A stretch of DNA of 64,000 nt from Deltaproteobacteria bacterium (GTDB taxonomy: Bacteria; Myxococcota; Kuafuiibacteriia; Kuafuiibacteriales; Kuafuiibacteriaceae), in assembly GCA_011526105.1 (NCBI GenBank), contig WYAZ01000061.1, positions 1 to 64,000 of the forward strand, written 5' to 3'. The stretch's first letter is position 1. Every line of letters starts with the position of its first letter. A model generated the notes under the pieces. It had not been told where the DNA came from. It saw only the letters and a list, made by a program, of their open reading frames with translations, and ran no database searches. The position numbers were made by a program, and so were the translations under genes. This document shows, piece by piece, positions 36,420 through 46,200 of this stretch.

Positions 36420-38255
36420 ATGGATCTCGGCATGAGCAGCGCGACGGAGCAGCTGCGTGTGCTCGAGGTCCTCAAACGGGACGAGTGGAGCGTGGCGGGC
36501 AGGGCCATCGACGCCTCGGGCCACGGACCTCAGCTCGTCCGACGCTTGATCCCGGAGCGGCGTTTCGACGAGGTAGCTCGGGCCAGTCTGCGCGCCGAAG
36601 TCGAATACGGCGCTCGTCTCGGCTCCCTAGAGGCGCCGACGGGGGAGCTGGTCGAGTACCCCGACGGCGAGCTGGTGCTCCGCTACACACACAAAGAAGG
36701 CATCGAACTCGATCGCATCCTCTTTGCGCTGAATGCCCGCGGGTGGGTGCTCAGCGCGAAGGCGGCCGCGACTCTGGTGGGCCCGGTCCTCGAGATGGCC
36801 GCTCGCATCGCCCAGCACCCGCCCCCTGATCTCGGGGAGGTCTCGTCCTTCGGACACGGTGAGATCGCGCCGCGCAGTCTCCTCCTCGGCCGCGACGGGG
36901 TTCTGAGGCTCTTCGAGGCGCGCTGCGCGGCCTGCGCGCTGCCGTGGTCGCGGACCTCGGACGGACGCCTCGCGCTCGCCCCCGAGCTCCCACGTCCGCT
37001 GAGGGCCGGCACCACCGAGGGTGATGTCTACGCGGTGGCTTCCGTGCTCGCCGCCTCGGTCGTGGGTATTCGTCGCCTCGTTGCGCTCGAGGACCTGCCG
37101 CTCGCCGAGGCCTTCGAGCGCGAGACCCTCCTGGCCGAGGAATCTCAAGGGTTGGATCGCGGGTTCTCGGCGTTGGTCATTCGTGCGCTCGCCGCCGAAC
37201 CCTCCCTGCGTGTCTCCCTGCGTTCCATGGCGCTCGCCTTGCGGCACGGTCTGGGACTCGATGAATCGGGGGTGCGGCAGATACGACTTGGGCTCTCTGA
37301 CCTCGTGGCTTTGCTCTCGGAGCGTCGAGATCTGATGGATGTGCCGGAGGAGTATCGTCACCGCTTCGCCGAAGTGCTGGTGCCGATGGCGGCCAACAAA
37401 CGCCGTGTGCTCAGCCAGCCGCCGCCGTCGGGCCCGGGCACCGCAGACCCTCCGCTTCCACGCGGGGGCTCTTCGGCCAGCCTGCGACCGGCGGCTTCTT
37501 TCGGTGCGGGACCGCTCGACCCGCGCGGCGACAGCGCCGATGTCTCGCAGGGCTTTGCGCTCGAGGTGCTCGACGACTGGGGCTCCATGTCGCGTCATCT
37601 CACCGGCACCTTCGTGGTCCCACGCGTCGTGCGAGAGCGCGCTCGCAAGCGTCGTCGGCAGCGGCAAGTGCTCCTCGGGGTCATGGTCATCGTCGCGGTC
37701 TTGGTGGTCGGTGCGCTGATGTTCTTCGTGAAGCGTCAGCTTCAGGACCTGGCTTCCATCTCCGTGACCGGCGAGGTGAGTTCCCCTTCGATCACGATAC
37801 CGGCGGTGCCCGCGCCGCCTCCCGCTGAGGCCGCGGAGACCTCCACTCGAGCCGCTCGGGCCCCGGCCCCGGCGCCGGTTCCGAGCTCGGGTGCGGTTCC
37901 CCATGCCCCCCGAGCGAACGCAGAGAACCCGCGCCCAGCCGGTGCTCCTTCATCCAAAGTGGCGACTGGGCCCGCCGCGATCCCCGCTTCGCCGCCTCGG
38001 CCCCGACCCGCTCCGGCGCGGGCGCCAGAGGCCACGGCAAGGCTGTTTGTCACCGTGAGTCCCCCGACCCGAGTCAGCATCGATGGCCAGGACGCCGGTG
38101 ATTCCCCGGTCGAGCGGCTCGACCTCGCGCCCGGCGTGCACGTCATCCGCGTCGAGCGGCCGGGTTACGAGATTTACGAACGCCGCGTGCGCCTGCGTCC
38201 CGCCAAGACGGAGAGCCTGCGGATCTTCCTCCGCAGAGTGGACGACGGCACGTAG
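36420..38255 (+). CDS. Transmembrane pseudokinase with C-terminal PEGA domain
   Basis: The 611-residue protein has a degenerate protein-kinase-like domain (about residues 20-300). The catalytic loop position reads GHGEIAPRSLLL, replacing Asp and Asn, and the DFG position reads RLFEA. LAPEL and EGDVYAVASVL keep the APE and helix F signals. A long arginine-rich juxtamembrane segment precedes the membrane helix LLGVMVIVAVLVVGALMFFV near residue 420. An Ala/Pro-rich spacer follows, then a C-terminal PEGA domain (LFVTVSPPTRVSIDGQDAGDSP to HVIRVERPGYEIYERRV). The protein thus links a cytoplasmic signalling-type domain to a polymer-binding domain outside the inner membrane. ATG 36432 is an equally likely start. 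A long upstream open frame over rarA is a shadow. Confidence 0.82.
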   Translation: MDLGMSSATEQLRVLEVLKRDEWSVAGRAIDASGHGPQLVRRLIPERRFDEVARASLRAEVEYGARLGSLEAPTGELVEYPDGELVLRYTHKEGIELDRILFALNARGWVLSAKAAATLVGPVLEMAARIAQHPPPDLGEVSSFGHGEIAPRSLLLGRDGVLRLFEARCAACALPWSRTSDGRLALAPELPRPLRAGTTEGDVYAVASVLAASVVGIRRLVALEDLPLAEAFERETLLAEESQGLDRGFSALVIRALAAEPSLRVSLRSMALALRHGLGLDESGVRQIRLGLSDLVALLSERRDLMDVPEEYRHRFAEVLVPMAANKRRVLSQPPPSGPGTADPPLPRGGSSASLRPAASFGAGPLDPRGDSADVSQGFALEVLDDWGSMSRHLTGTFVVPRVVRERARKRRRQRQVLLGVMVIVAVLVVGALMFFVKRQLQDLASISVTGEVSSPSITIPAVPAPPPAEAAETSTRAARAPAPAPVPSSGAVPHAPRANAENPRPAGAPSSKVATGPAAIPASPPRPRPAPARAPEATARLFVTVSPPTRVSIDGQDAGDSPVERLDLAPGVHVIRVERPGYEIYERRVRLRPAKTESLRIFLRRVDDGT

Positions 38256-38325
38256 GACCCGCGGCGCTCACTCGCCGAGATTTCCGTGTTCTCTCCACCG
38301 GTTCTCTGTTATAGCCGCCGCGCAT

Positions 38326-38341
38326 CCGGGGTAAGCCCCGG
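38326..38341 (+). promoter_or_regulatory. Small hairpin in the bamA leader
   Basis: CCGGGG (38326-38331) and CCCCGG (38336-38341) form a perfect six-pair stem with a four-base TAAG loop ending 14 bases before the bamA start, just ahead of its AGGG ribosome-binding sequence. It could modulate initiation or be the end of the upstream transcript; there is no T tract. Confidence 0.35.
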
Positions 38342-38355
38342 TCCGCGCTAGGGCG

Positions 38356-40824
38356 ATGCGGCACCGACTCCGAAGCTTGTATCTCCTGGGCGTCGCGCTC
38401 CAACTCTTCGCTGGCTCGGCGCTCTTTGCGCAGCCGAGCGGACTCGAGGGCAACGAGGCCGGTCCGGCCGTGGGCGCCGGGATCGTTTCCTCCATCGAGT
38501 TCGAAGGGTTACGACGGGTCGAGGCCGACGCCCTGCGCCTCGTGCTCAGCACCCGAACCGGCCGCCGCTACGACCCGAACCTGATCGCCGAGGACATCAA
38601 AGCCATCTTCGGCATGGGCTACTTCAAGGACGTTCGCATCTTCCGAGTCGCGACCCCGGAGGGCGGCTACCGGCTGATCTATCAGGTCGAGGAAAAGTCC
38701 GCGGTGCGCCGGGTGGTCATCCTCGGTGCCGAGGACGTCTCCGAGAGCGACGTGCGGGAGCTGGTGGACATCCGTGCGTTCACCATCCTCAACGAAGCCA
38801 AGGTTAAACGGAACGTCCAGAAGGTGAAGGACCTCTACGTCGAGAAGGGATTCTATCTCGCGGAGGTCGACTCCCGCCTCGAAGAGGTTGGGCCCACCGA
38901 GGTCGACGTCGTCTTCGAGATCCGCGAGAACGCGAAGGTCCAGGTCAAGCAGATCCGTATCCTCGGCAACGACCACATGGAGACTTCGGTGCTGAAGTCC
39001 GGCCTCGCTACGCAAGAGGGGAACTTCCTCTCCTTTCTGACCGAATCCGGCACGTATCGCGCGGATGCCTTCCAGGTCGACCTGCTCCGGATCTCGAGTC
39101 ACTACTTCGACAACGGCTACATCAACGTCAAAGTCGACAACCCCGACATCGAGATCTCGGCGGATCGCAAGGAGCTCTACATCACCATCCGTATCGAGGA
39201 AGGCGATCAGTACCAGGTCGGGAAGATCGACTTCTCCGGGGACATCCTGAAGGACAAGGAAGAGCTCCACGAACTCGTGAAGACCGAGGAGGGCACGGTC
39301 TTCAATCGTTCCCTGCTCGGCCAGGACCTGCTGGGGCTCAAGGGACGCTTCGAGGACGACGGCTACGCCTACGCCAACATCACCCCGCAGACCGCCATCG
39401 ATGCCGAGCGAAAGATCATCGACCTAACCTTCCACATGGAGAAAGGACAGAAGGTCTACTACGAGCGCATCAACGTCGTCGGCAACAGCAAGACCCGAGA
39501 CAAGGTGATTCGCCGAGAGCTCCGCATCTACGAGGGCGAGCTCACTTCCGGCCGAGATCGCGAGCTGTCTCGTCGGCTCGTGCAGGCGCTCGGCTTCTTC
39601 GAGAAGGTCGACGTCAAGACCCGGCGCGGCTCGAGGGACGACCTTCAGATCGTGGACGTGGAGGTCAAGGAGCGCGCGACCGGCACGTTCCAGGTCGGCG
39701 CCGGCTTCTCCTCCGCAGAGAACTTCATCGCCACCGCCCAGATCAGCCAGGAGAACTTCCTGGGCCGAGGACAGTCGATCGCGCTGTCGATGCAGATCTC
39801 CTCTCTTCGGCAGCTCTTTCAGTTCCGCTTCACCGAGCCCTACTTCTTGGACTCTCGGTGGACCTTCAGCTTCAACGGGTTCAACACCGAGACCATCTTC
39901 CGACAGTTCGACCGCTCCGCGAGCGGCGGCGACATCACCTTTGGTTATCCGCTCACCAACGAGCTGCGCGTCTTTGGCACCTACGCGCTCGAGTTCGTTC
40001 AGAGCCGTGGTCCCGAGGGCCTTCGGACCATCGCCGCCCTCGACGCGCTCAACAACAGCGGTCGTATCTCCTCGTTGCGCGGCACCGTCACCTACGACAC
40101 GCGGGACAATCGCCTGTTTCCCACGGACGGCATGTTTCACTCGCTGTCGGTCGAGGTCTCGGATCAACTCACCGGCGCCAGTGACAACCGGCAGTTTCAG
40201 CGTTACCGCCTGCTGTCTCGCTACTATCGTCCGCTGTTCTGGAAGTTCGTCGCGCGCCTGTCTGCGCGCATCGGCTACATGAACAACGCGTCCAACCAGG
40301 AGCTCTCTCCGGCGGAGAAGTTCATCCTCGGCGGCATCAACACCATCCGTGGCTACTTGCCTTTCACGGTGGGGCCGGAGCGACGTGCCACCCTGAACAA
40401 CCGTGGTACCGGCCTCTACGACCCGTTTTCGCCGAGCTTCGTCTTTGTCGAGGGCGGCAACAAAGAGGCCCTCTTCAACTTCGAGATCGAGTTCCCCATC
40501 TTCGAGGAAGTCGGCATTCGAGGGGTCATCTTCCTCGACGCCGGCAACACCTACTCGGAGGCCGAGAACTTCTTCTACCTCGGCGGATACTCGCAGAACG
40601 ACGAGCTGATCTATCCGGGGAATCCGCTCTACGACGACTACAAGTTTTCGAGCCTTCCCCTGGGCATGTTGTGGTCGGTGGGCTTCGGGTTCCGTTGGTT
40701 CTCCCCGATCGGGCCGTTGCGCTTCGAGTGGGGCATCCCGCTCACGCCGCGGCCGCTCACACCGGGCCTCTCATCACCCGATTCCGGCCCGCTCTTCGAG
40801 TTCAGCATCGGCAACGCGTTCTAG
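38356..40824 (+). CDS. bamA: Outer-membrane protein assembly factor BamA
   Basis: BamA folds beta-barrel proteins into the outer membrane. The 822-residue product has a signal peptide (about residues 1-25, ending ALFAQ), five POTRA domains up to about residue 430 (POTRA openings such as IVSSIEFEGLRRVEADALR, VRRVVILGAEDVSESDVREL, VKQIRILGNDHMETSVL and YYERINVVGNSKTRDKVIRRELR), and a 16-strand barrel. The barrel contains the diagnostic GGINTIRGY loop motif (the VRGY/RGF element) and ends with Phe (FSIGNAF), as required for recognition. The 99-base leader contains a small hairpin. No lpxD, skp or rseP genes are adjacent, unlike in many Proteobacteria. A C45-type hydrolase gene follows closely. 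Confidence 0.96.
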   Translation: MRHRLRSLYLLGVALQLFAGSALFAQPSGLEGNEAGPAVGAGIVSSIEFEGLRRVEADALRLVLSTRTGRRYDPNLIAEDIKAIFGMGYFKDVRIFRVATPEGGYRLIYQVEEKSAVRRVVILGAEDVSESDVRELVDIRAFTILNEAKVKRNVQKVKDLYVEKGFYLAEVDSRLEEVGPTEVDVVFEIRENAKVQVKQIRILGNDHMETSVLKSGLATQEGNFLSFLTESGTYRADAFQVDLLRISSHYFDNGYINVKVDNPDIEISADRKELYITIRIEEGDQYQVGKIDFSGDILKDKEELHELVKTEEGTVFNRSLLGQDLLGLKGRFEDDGYAYANITPQTAIDAERKIIDLTFHMEKGQKVYYERINVVGNSKTRDKVIRRELRIYEGELTSGRDRELSRRLVQALGFFEKVDVKTRRGSRDDLQIVDVEVKERATGTFQVGAGFSSAENFIATAQISQENFLGRGQSIALSMQISSLRQLFQFRFTEPYFLDSRWTFSFNGFNTETIFRQFDRSASGGDITFGYPLTNELRVFGTYALEFVQSRGPEGLRTIAALDALNNSGRISSLRGTVTYDTRDNRLFPTDGMFHSLSVEVSDQLTGASDNRQFQRYRLLSRYYRPLFWKFVARLSARIGYMNNASNQELSPAEKFILGGINTIRGYLPFTVGPERRATLNNRGTGLYDPFSPSFVFVEGGNKEALFNFEIEFPIFEEVGIRGVIFLDAGNTYSEAENFFYLGGYSQNDELIYPGNPLYDDYKFSSLPLGMLWSVGFGFRWFSPIGPLRFEWGIPLTPRPLTPGLSSPDSGPLFEFSIGNAF

Positions 40825-40835
40825 AGAGGCGTGGC

Positions 40836-41951
40836 TTGCCTGCCGTCCAACGTGCGGGGCAAGCTCCGCGCGTGCGTTTTCTCGATCTCGAAGGCACCCC
40901 AAAACAGATGGGGGAGGTCTTTGGCGAGATCTGTCGAAGCGAGATCCACGAGTTCTACGAGCGTCGCCTGAAGAACGCCATCAGCCAGGCGAAGGAGCAT
41001 GGCGGCCGGACGGTCGGGGAGGGCGACCTGCTCGAGCTCGCGCGTCGCTGCCTACCCATGACGGACGGCTTTGATCGCGAAGGCACACTGGAGCTCGCCT
41101 CCATCGCGCGCGGCGCGAACCTTCCGCCGGAGAAGATCTTCGCGATGAACCAGCTCACCGACCTCCGCGACGTGCTCGCTTGGGGCGGCCCCCTCGAGAC
41201 GGACGGCGGCTGCAGCAGTTTCATCGCGCAGGGCGATCTCACCAAAGACGGCCAGCTCATCATGGGCCAGACCTGGGATCTCGCGACCGACAACATGCCC
41301 TATGTGTTGTGCGTGCGCCGAAAGCCAAAGGACGCCCCCGCGACGTGCTGCCTGACGACGGTGGGCTGCTTGTCGCTCATTGGCATGAACGAAGAGGGCA
41401 TCGCGATGGGCACGACCAACCTGCGGACGAAGGATGCTCGGCCCGGCGTAGGCTACCTCTCCATCATCCACCGCGCGCTCGGGGCTCGAGATCTCACCTC
41501 GGCTTCGACCGCGGTGACCGAAGCTCGGCGGGCCGGCGGTCACTACTACTACCTCGCCGACGCCAAGAACCGCGCGGTGGCCATCGAATGCAGCGCCACC
41601 CTCCACGAGCGCACCGAGGTCTCACGTGGTCATCACGTACAGACCAATCACGTGCAAGCGGAGTTGCTCAGGCCCTTGGAGGCCGATACCCCCGCTTCGT
41701 CGTCGCGGACGCGCCACCAGCGTTTGCTCGAGCTCATCGTGGCGGACGGCGAACGCGGTATCGATCTCGAGCGCGCGAAGACCTACTTCGAGGACGGCGA
41801 GCACGGGGCGAACGCCATCTGCAGGGACGACTTCGGCGGAATCAGCACGAACGGGGCGGTGCTCATGGCTCCGGCCGTGCCTGCGCTCCTGATGATCCAC
41901 GGACTTCCGAGCGCGGGGACCTGGATCGACGCCTGGTCCCACCGCGCTTGA
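40836..41951 (+). CDS. C45-type Ntn-hydrolase (acyl-CoA:6-APA acyltransferase-like)
   Basis: The 371-residue protein resembles the C45 peptidase / acyl-coenzyme A:isopenicillin-N acyltransferase family, whose precursors cleave themselves to expose an N-terminal Cys nucleophile. The expected Gly-Cys cleavage site is in TDGGCSSFIAQ, with Cys126. It is followed by GQTWDLATDN, GCLSLIGMNEEGIAMGTTNLRTKD and the C-terminal GGISTNGAVLMAPA and MIHGLPSAGTW, all normal positions for the family. Bacterial members hydrolyse or transfer acyl amides, and the substrate here is unknown. A strong GAGAGG six bases before TTG 40836 decides the start over the GTG at 40872. There is no signal peptide, so it is cytoplasmic. 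Confidence 0.85.
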   Translation: MPAVQRAGQAPRVRFLDLEGTPKQMGEVFGEICRSEIHEFYERRLKNAISQAKEHGGRTVGEGDLLELARRCLPMTDGFDREGTLELASIARGANLPPEKIFAMNQLTDLRDVLAWGGPLETDGGCSSFIAQGDLTKDGQLIMGQTWDLATDNMPYVLCVRRKPKDAPATCCLTTVGCLSLIGMNEEGIAMGTTNLRTKDARPGVGYLSIIHRALGARDLTSASTAVTEARRAGGHYYYLADAKNRAVAIECSATLHERTEVSRGHHVQTNHVQAELLRPLEADTPASSSRTRHQRLLELIVADGERGIDLERAKTYFEDGEHGANAICRDDFGGISTNGAVLMAPAVPALLMIHGLPSAGTWIDAWSHRA

Positions 41952-41997
41952 CCGCGCCCGGGCTTCGGCCGATGAAGGGACGGGAGACTCGACCACG

Positions 41998-42558
41998 ATG
42001 CTGCAATACAAGCGCCTGCCGGCGGACCGTCAGTTGCTCCTCGTCATCGACGCGCAAGAGCGCCTCGTGCCCGCGATGGAGCCCGACCTTCGAGCCCGAC
42101 TCCTCGGTAACCTGGTTCGCCTCGGAGCGGCGCGTAAGGCGCTCGGCTTCCCCGCGCTCCTCACCGAGCAGTACCCTGAGGGCCTCGGCCCCACGGTGGC
42201 CGAGGTGCGCGCGGTGTTCCCGGACGTGCAGCCTCACTCGAAACTCTGTTTTGCCGCTTCAGAAGACCCAGAGCTCGAGGCCGCACTCACCGAGTTGGCG
42301 CCCGGTCGTGTGGTTGTAGCCGGGATGGAGACCCACATCTGCGTGTTTCAGACCGTGCGGGACCTGCGGCTGCGGGGCCTCGAGGTCTGCGTGCTCTCGG
42401 ACGCGGTGGCCTCTCGGACCCGCGAGAACTTCGAGGTTGGGCTCGAACTGGCGCGTGCGCTGGGTGCAGTGGTGACCTCGACCGAGGCTTTCCTCTTCGA
42501 CCTGCTCGGCCGGGCAGGGAGCCCAGAGTTCAAGCTCATCTCCAAGCTGGTGCGCTGA
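41998..42558 (+). CDS. Isochorismatase-family cysteine hydrolase
   Basis: The 186-residue product is a complete isochorismatase-fold hydrolase. The Asp-Lys-Cys triad is present as Asp18 (LLLVIDAQERL), Lys82 (PHSKLCF) and Cys115 (GMETHICVFQTV), and the family cis-peptide lies in VAGMETHI. This subgroup (YcaC-like) includes nicotinamidases and other amide hydrolases; the substrate cannot be assigned. It follows the C45-type hydrolase gene after 46 bases, so two amide-hydrolase-type enzymes may be co-expressed. The ATG has a GGGACGGGAG purine run upstream, at a somewhat long distance. Confidence 0.93.
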   Translation: MLQYKRLPADRQLLLVIDAQERLVPAMEPDLRARLLGNLVRLGAARKALGFPALLTEQYPEGLGPTVAEVRAVFPDVQPHSKLCFAASEDPELEAALTELAPGRVVVAGMETHICVFQTVRDLRLRGLEVCVLSDAVASRTRENFEVGLELARALGAVVTSTEAFLFDLLGRAGSPEFKLISKLVR

Positions 42559-42641
42559 AGCTCATCCAAAACCCCGACCGAAGCGAGGCGAGGGTCCACG
42601 AAGTTGACCCCCGGTTGGCTTCGGGGCACCTTCACCGCCGG

Positions 42642-43244
42642 ATGAAGCATAGGATTCCCGCGTGGGCGCTCGGCTTGGCCACGGTCCTGGGTGCGGGCCC
42701 CGTGTCCGCGCAAGGCGAGGCGGAGGGCCCGGCGAAGGTCCAGCAGGTCCGCGCCGTGGAGCGCGGCTTCTTCCTCGAGACCGATGTAGGCGCGAACTTC
42801 ATCGTGAACGAGGTGGGCGGCCGGACCTTCGGTCTGGGCTTCTTGACCGGCTTTCACATGGGCTACGACATCATGCCGTTTCTGAGCGTGCTCGTGGGTG
42901 CCAGCGCCATATCGGCCCCCAGCGCGCCGGACAGCCCTCAGGGCCTCCCGGCGGACCTCTTCTTCCTCTCTCCGCAGGCCGCGATCCAGCTCGCGGTCAT
43001 CACCTCGGAACGCAACTTCCTGTGGGTGCGCGGGGGTGGTGGGCTTGCCTTCGCGCTGCCGGAGCAGATCAATTCGCAGCCCTACGGTGAGACAGGACCC
43101 ATGTTCACCGCTTCGGTGGGCTTCGAGCGCTACACCAAGCTGCGTCATTTCTCGGTCGGCTTGCAGGCCGGGGCGACGATCTTCCTGAAGCCCGAGCTGG
43201 CGGTGGGCATCACCGTGGCTCCGCTGCTCAAGTACACGTTCTGA
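42642..43244 (+). CDS. Small outer-membrane beta-barrel protein, gliding-cluster type
   Basis: The 200-residue protein has a signal peptide (MKHRIPAWALGLATVLGAGPVSAQ) and then alternating amphipathic strands typical of an eight-strand barrel (GFFLETDVGANFIVN, FGLGFLTGFHMGYDI, FLSVLVGASAISA, FFLSPQAAIQLAVI, FLWVRGGGGLAFAL, FTASVGFERYTKL, FSVGLQAGATIFLK, AVGITVAPLLKYTF), ending in Phe. It resembles the myxobacterial outer-membrane barrels associated with gliding motility (GltA, GltB and CglE type). It lies 41 bases before the GltI-like gene, which supports a role as an outer-membrane partner of the Glt complex. The ATG at 42642 gives a better signal peptide than the upstream TTG at 42615. Confidence 0.8.
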   Translation: MKHRIPAWALGLATVLGAGPVSAQGEAEGPAKVQQVRAVERGFFLETDVGANFIVNEVGGRTFGLGFLTGFHMGYDIMPFLSVLVGASAISAPSAPDSPQGLPADLFFLSPQAAIQLAVITSERNFLWVRGGGGLAFALPEQINSQPYGETGPMFTASVGFERYTKLRHFSVGLQAGATIFLKPELAVGITVAPLLKYTF

Positions 43245-43285
43245 TACTGGTTTGAGCCTCTGAACCGGGCTAACCTCCCCGGCGG

Positions 43286-46200
43286 ATGCCTGAACAGGAC
43301 CTCAGCGGCCCCCCGGCCAGCGATCGGCCAGCCGCCGGCTCGACGAACGAAGGTGGCAACGGAGCCAAAGCAGCCAAGCCGAGGACCGGTTCCTCCGCTG
43401 GGCTAGACAACAAACTCAAGGTCGACGCCGTCCGCTACGATCGCGCGCTCGACGAAGAAGGGCGTCTCTTTGAGGCCGGGTTCCAGCGGCTCGAGCTCGA
43501 CCTGTCGAAGAGCGGTCGCTTCGAGGAGTTGGCCGGGCTCTACGAACTCGGCGCGCAACGTGCTTCGACGCCCGAGATCGGACTCGGCATGATGCTCAAG
43601 GCCGGCCTGGTCCTCCTCGAGAAGGTGGGCCGCGCCGACCGCGCGGAGGTCTTCCTTCGCCGGGTGCTGGGGACCGACCCCGAACATGTGGAGGCGCTCG
43701 ATTCGCTCTATCGCCTCTGCGTCTCGAAGGGTCGCTTCGACGAAGCGGCCGAGTTCCTCGATCGCGCCGTGGCTTGTGCGGCCGTCGTCGACAAGGTCGA
43801 CTTCTGTCTCGATCTCGCAAAGCTCGCGAACGACAAGCTTGGCCAGCCCGCGCGCGCGGTCGGTGCGTTGCGCTACGCCTTCGAGGTCGATGCTTCGAGG
43901 CTCGATGTTCTCGATCGCGCGCGAAGTGTCCTCAGCGCCGACGGCCGCTATCGGGAGGCCTTCGAGGTCTTGTGGCTTCAGGCCGGACACATCGAAGCCG
44001 CCGGCACTCCGTCCCCCGAGACGCTTCGCGAACTCGCTGAGTCACTTCGGGTTCTGGGTGTGCAGCTCGCCGAGACGCCGCTCGATCTGGAGCTGGCGGA
44101 GACCGCGCTGTCGCGCGCCCGCCAGATGGGCGACAACGATGCGCTCGCGCGCCTCGACGAAATCGCGCACCTTCGCCAGCATTGGGAGGCTGAGGTTTCG
44201 AGCCTGCGAGACGAAGCCCTCGCGTCCAGAGACAAGCGCAAAGCGGCTTCGCTATACGTGCGCGCGGCGGAGCTCTTGCTCGCTCTGGGCAAGGACCCCG
44301 TCAAAGCCGAAGACTATCTCCGGAAGGCCTTCATCCTGGTCCCCGGCTTCTCGGAAGGCATTCGGTTTCTCGAGCGTTCGCATCGAACCCCGGACCGCTT
44401 CGCTGAGCTCGCGCGCAAGCTCGAGGCGGCCGCCACCGAGGTGCGTGATCGCCGAGAGAAGGTGGACATCTTGCTTCGCGCGGCGCGCCTCGAGGCGGAG
44501 CTCGGCGACGCGGACGCGGCGCTCGAGCGGTATCTCGCGGTCCTGGAGGTGTCCGCCGAAAACAAGGAAGCCACCCATTCTGCCTCGGCGCTGCTCGCTC
44601 AGGCGGGTCGGCACAACGAACAGGCGCAGGTCCTCGAGAACTTCGTCGCGGCTTCGGAAGAAGAGCACCTGTTGCTCGGCGCCCAAACCGAGCTCGGGGC
44701 GCTTTACGCGCAGTATCTAGGGCAGACCGAACGCGCCCAGAGCTGCCTCGAAGCCGTGCTGCAGAAGCGCCCGAGTGACTTCGTGGCCGCGAGCGCGCTC
44801 CGCGCCTTGTATTCGGACGCCGGCGACACCGAGGGCCTCGTACGCGTGCTCCGCATCCTCGTCGACTACAGCCCCGATCGCGAGAGTCGGATGTCGATGC
44901 TGGCCGAGCTCGCCAAAGCGGCGGGGGACTCGAACAAGGAGGCGGCTTTCGAGGCCGCGCGACAAATCTTCGAGCTCAGTCCGACGGACGTGAGTGTGCG
45001 CCAGAGGCTCGAGCAGCTTGGTGAGGAGCTCGGGCGCCTCGACGCGCTGGCGGGCAGCTACGCTCGGGCCGCGGCCCGGGTCAGCGGAGACCGCGCCTTC
45101 GACCTATGGACGCTGGCGGCTCAGATCTTCGACGAGAAGCTCTCGCGCTCCGAGGCCGCGGCGGATTGTTACAAGCGAGCCCTCGAGCTCCGCCCGAGCG
45201 AGGTGCCGCTTCGCGACGCCCTGGAGCGACTGCTTCGGGAGCGCGACGACCCGCGTGCGCTCGTCGACATGCTCGAGAGCCACCTCACGCGGACGGAGAC
45301 GCCAAAAGACAAGGCGGTGTTGTACGCCAAGCTCGGGTCGGCGCTCGATCGCGACCTCGTCGAGCCCCTGCGGGCGGCCGATGCGTACCAGAAGGTGCTG
45401 GAGATCGAGCCCGAGAACACGTTGGCGCTGGAGGCCTTGGACGACCTCTACAAGCGTCTATCGAAGCCGAAGGAACTGCTCGAGATCCTCGAGCGACGGA
45501 CGGCTTTGGCGGCGGAAGCCAAAGAGCGTGCATCGCTCCGGGCCCGGCAGGCGCAGCTCCTCGCGGGGCCGCTGGGCGAGGCCGAACGGGCGGCGGAAAT
45601 CTTCCTCGAGGTGCTGCCGCAGGTCCTGGACGAGGCTCAGGTGCTCGAAGCCATGGCCGAGCTCGCCAAGCGCGGGACCCAGGCGGGCGCCCTCGCGACC
45701 GCGCTCGAGCCGGTGTTCGCGCAACGCGGATTGGGCGCGCGGCAAGTCGAGATGCTGGAGCTCCTCATCGAGCAAGAATCCAGCGGCGAGCGCAAGGCGG
45801 AGCTCGCGCGCAAGCTCGCGCGTGTGTTCGAGACTCGTCTGGCCAGTCCCAATGCTGCGCTCGAGGCCTACGCGGTCGCCTTGCGCGCATTTCCCGGAGA
45901 CGGTGAGGCGCTCGGATCGCTGCTTCGCATCGCCACCGAGACCGGGGCGGAGATTGAAGCGGCGGGCGTGCTCGAAGACGTCCTCACCTCGGGCGAGATT
46001 GTGGCCGAGGTGCAGTCCGAGCTCGCGACCTCGCTCGCGCACCTCTTCGAGGAACGGCTCGATCGGAATCAAGAAGCCATCGATTGGTACATGCAGGCCA
46101 TGCGCGCCGACGCCAAGAACCCGGCGGCGGTCGCGGCGCTCGAGCGGCTCCTCGGCTCCGGGGAGCGTTGGCAGGACATGGCGGGCTTCCTGGAGGAACG

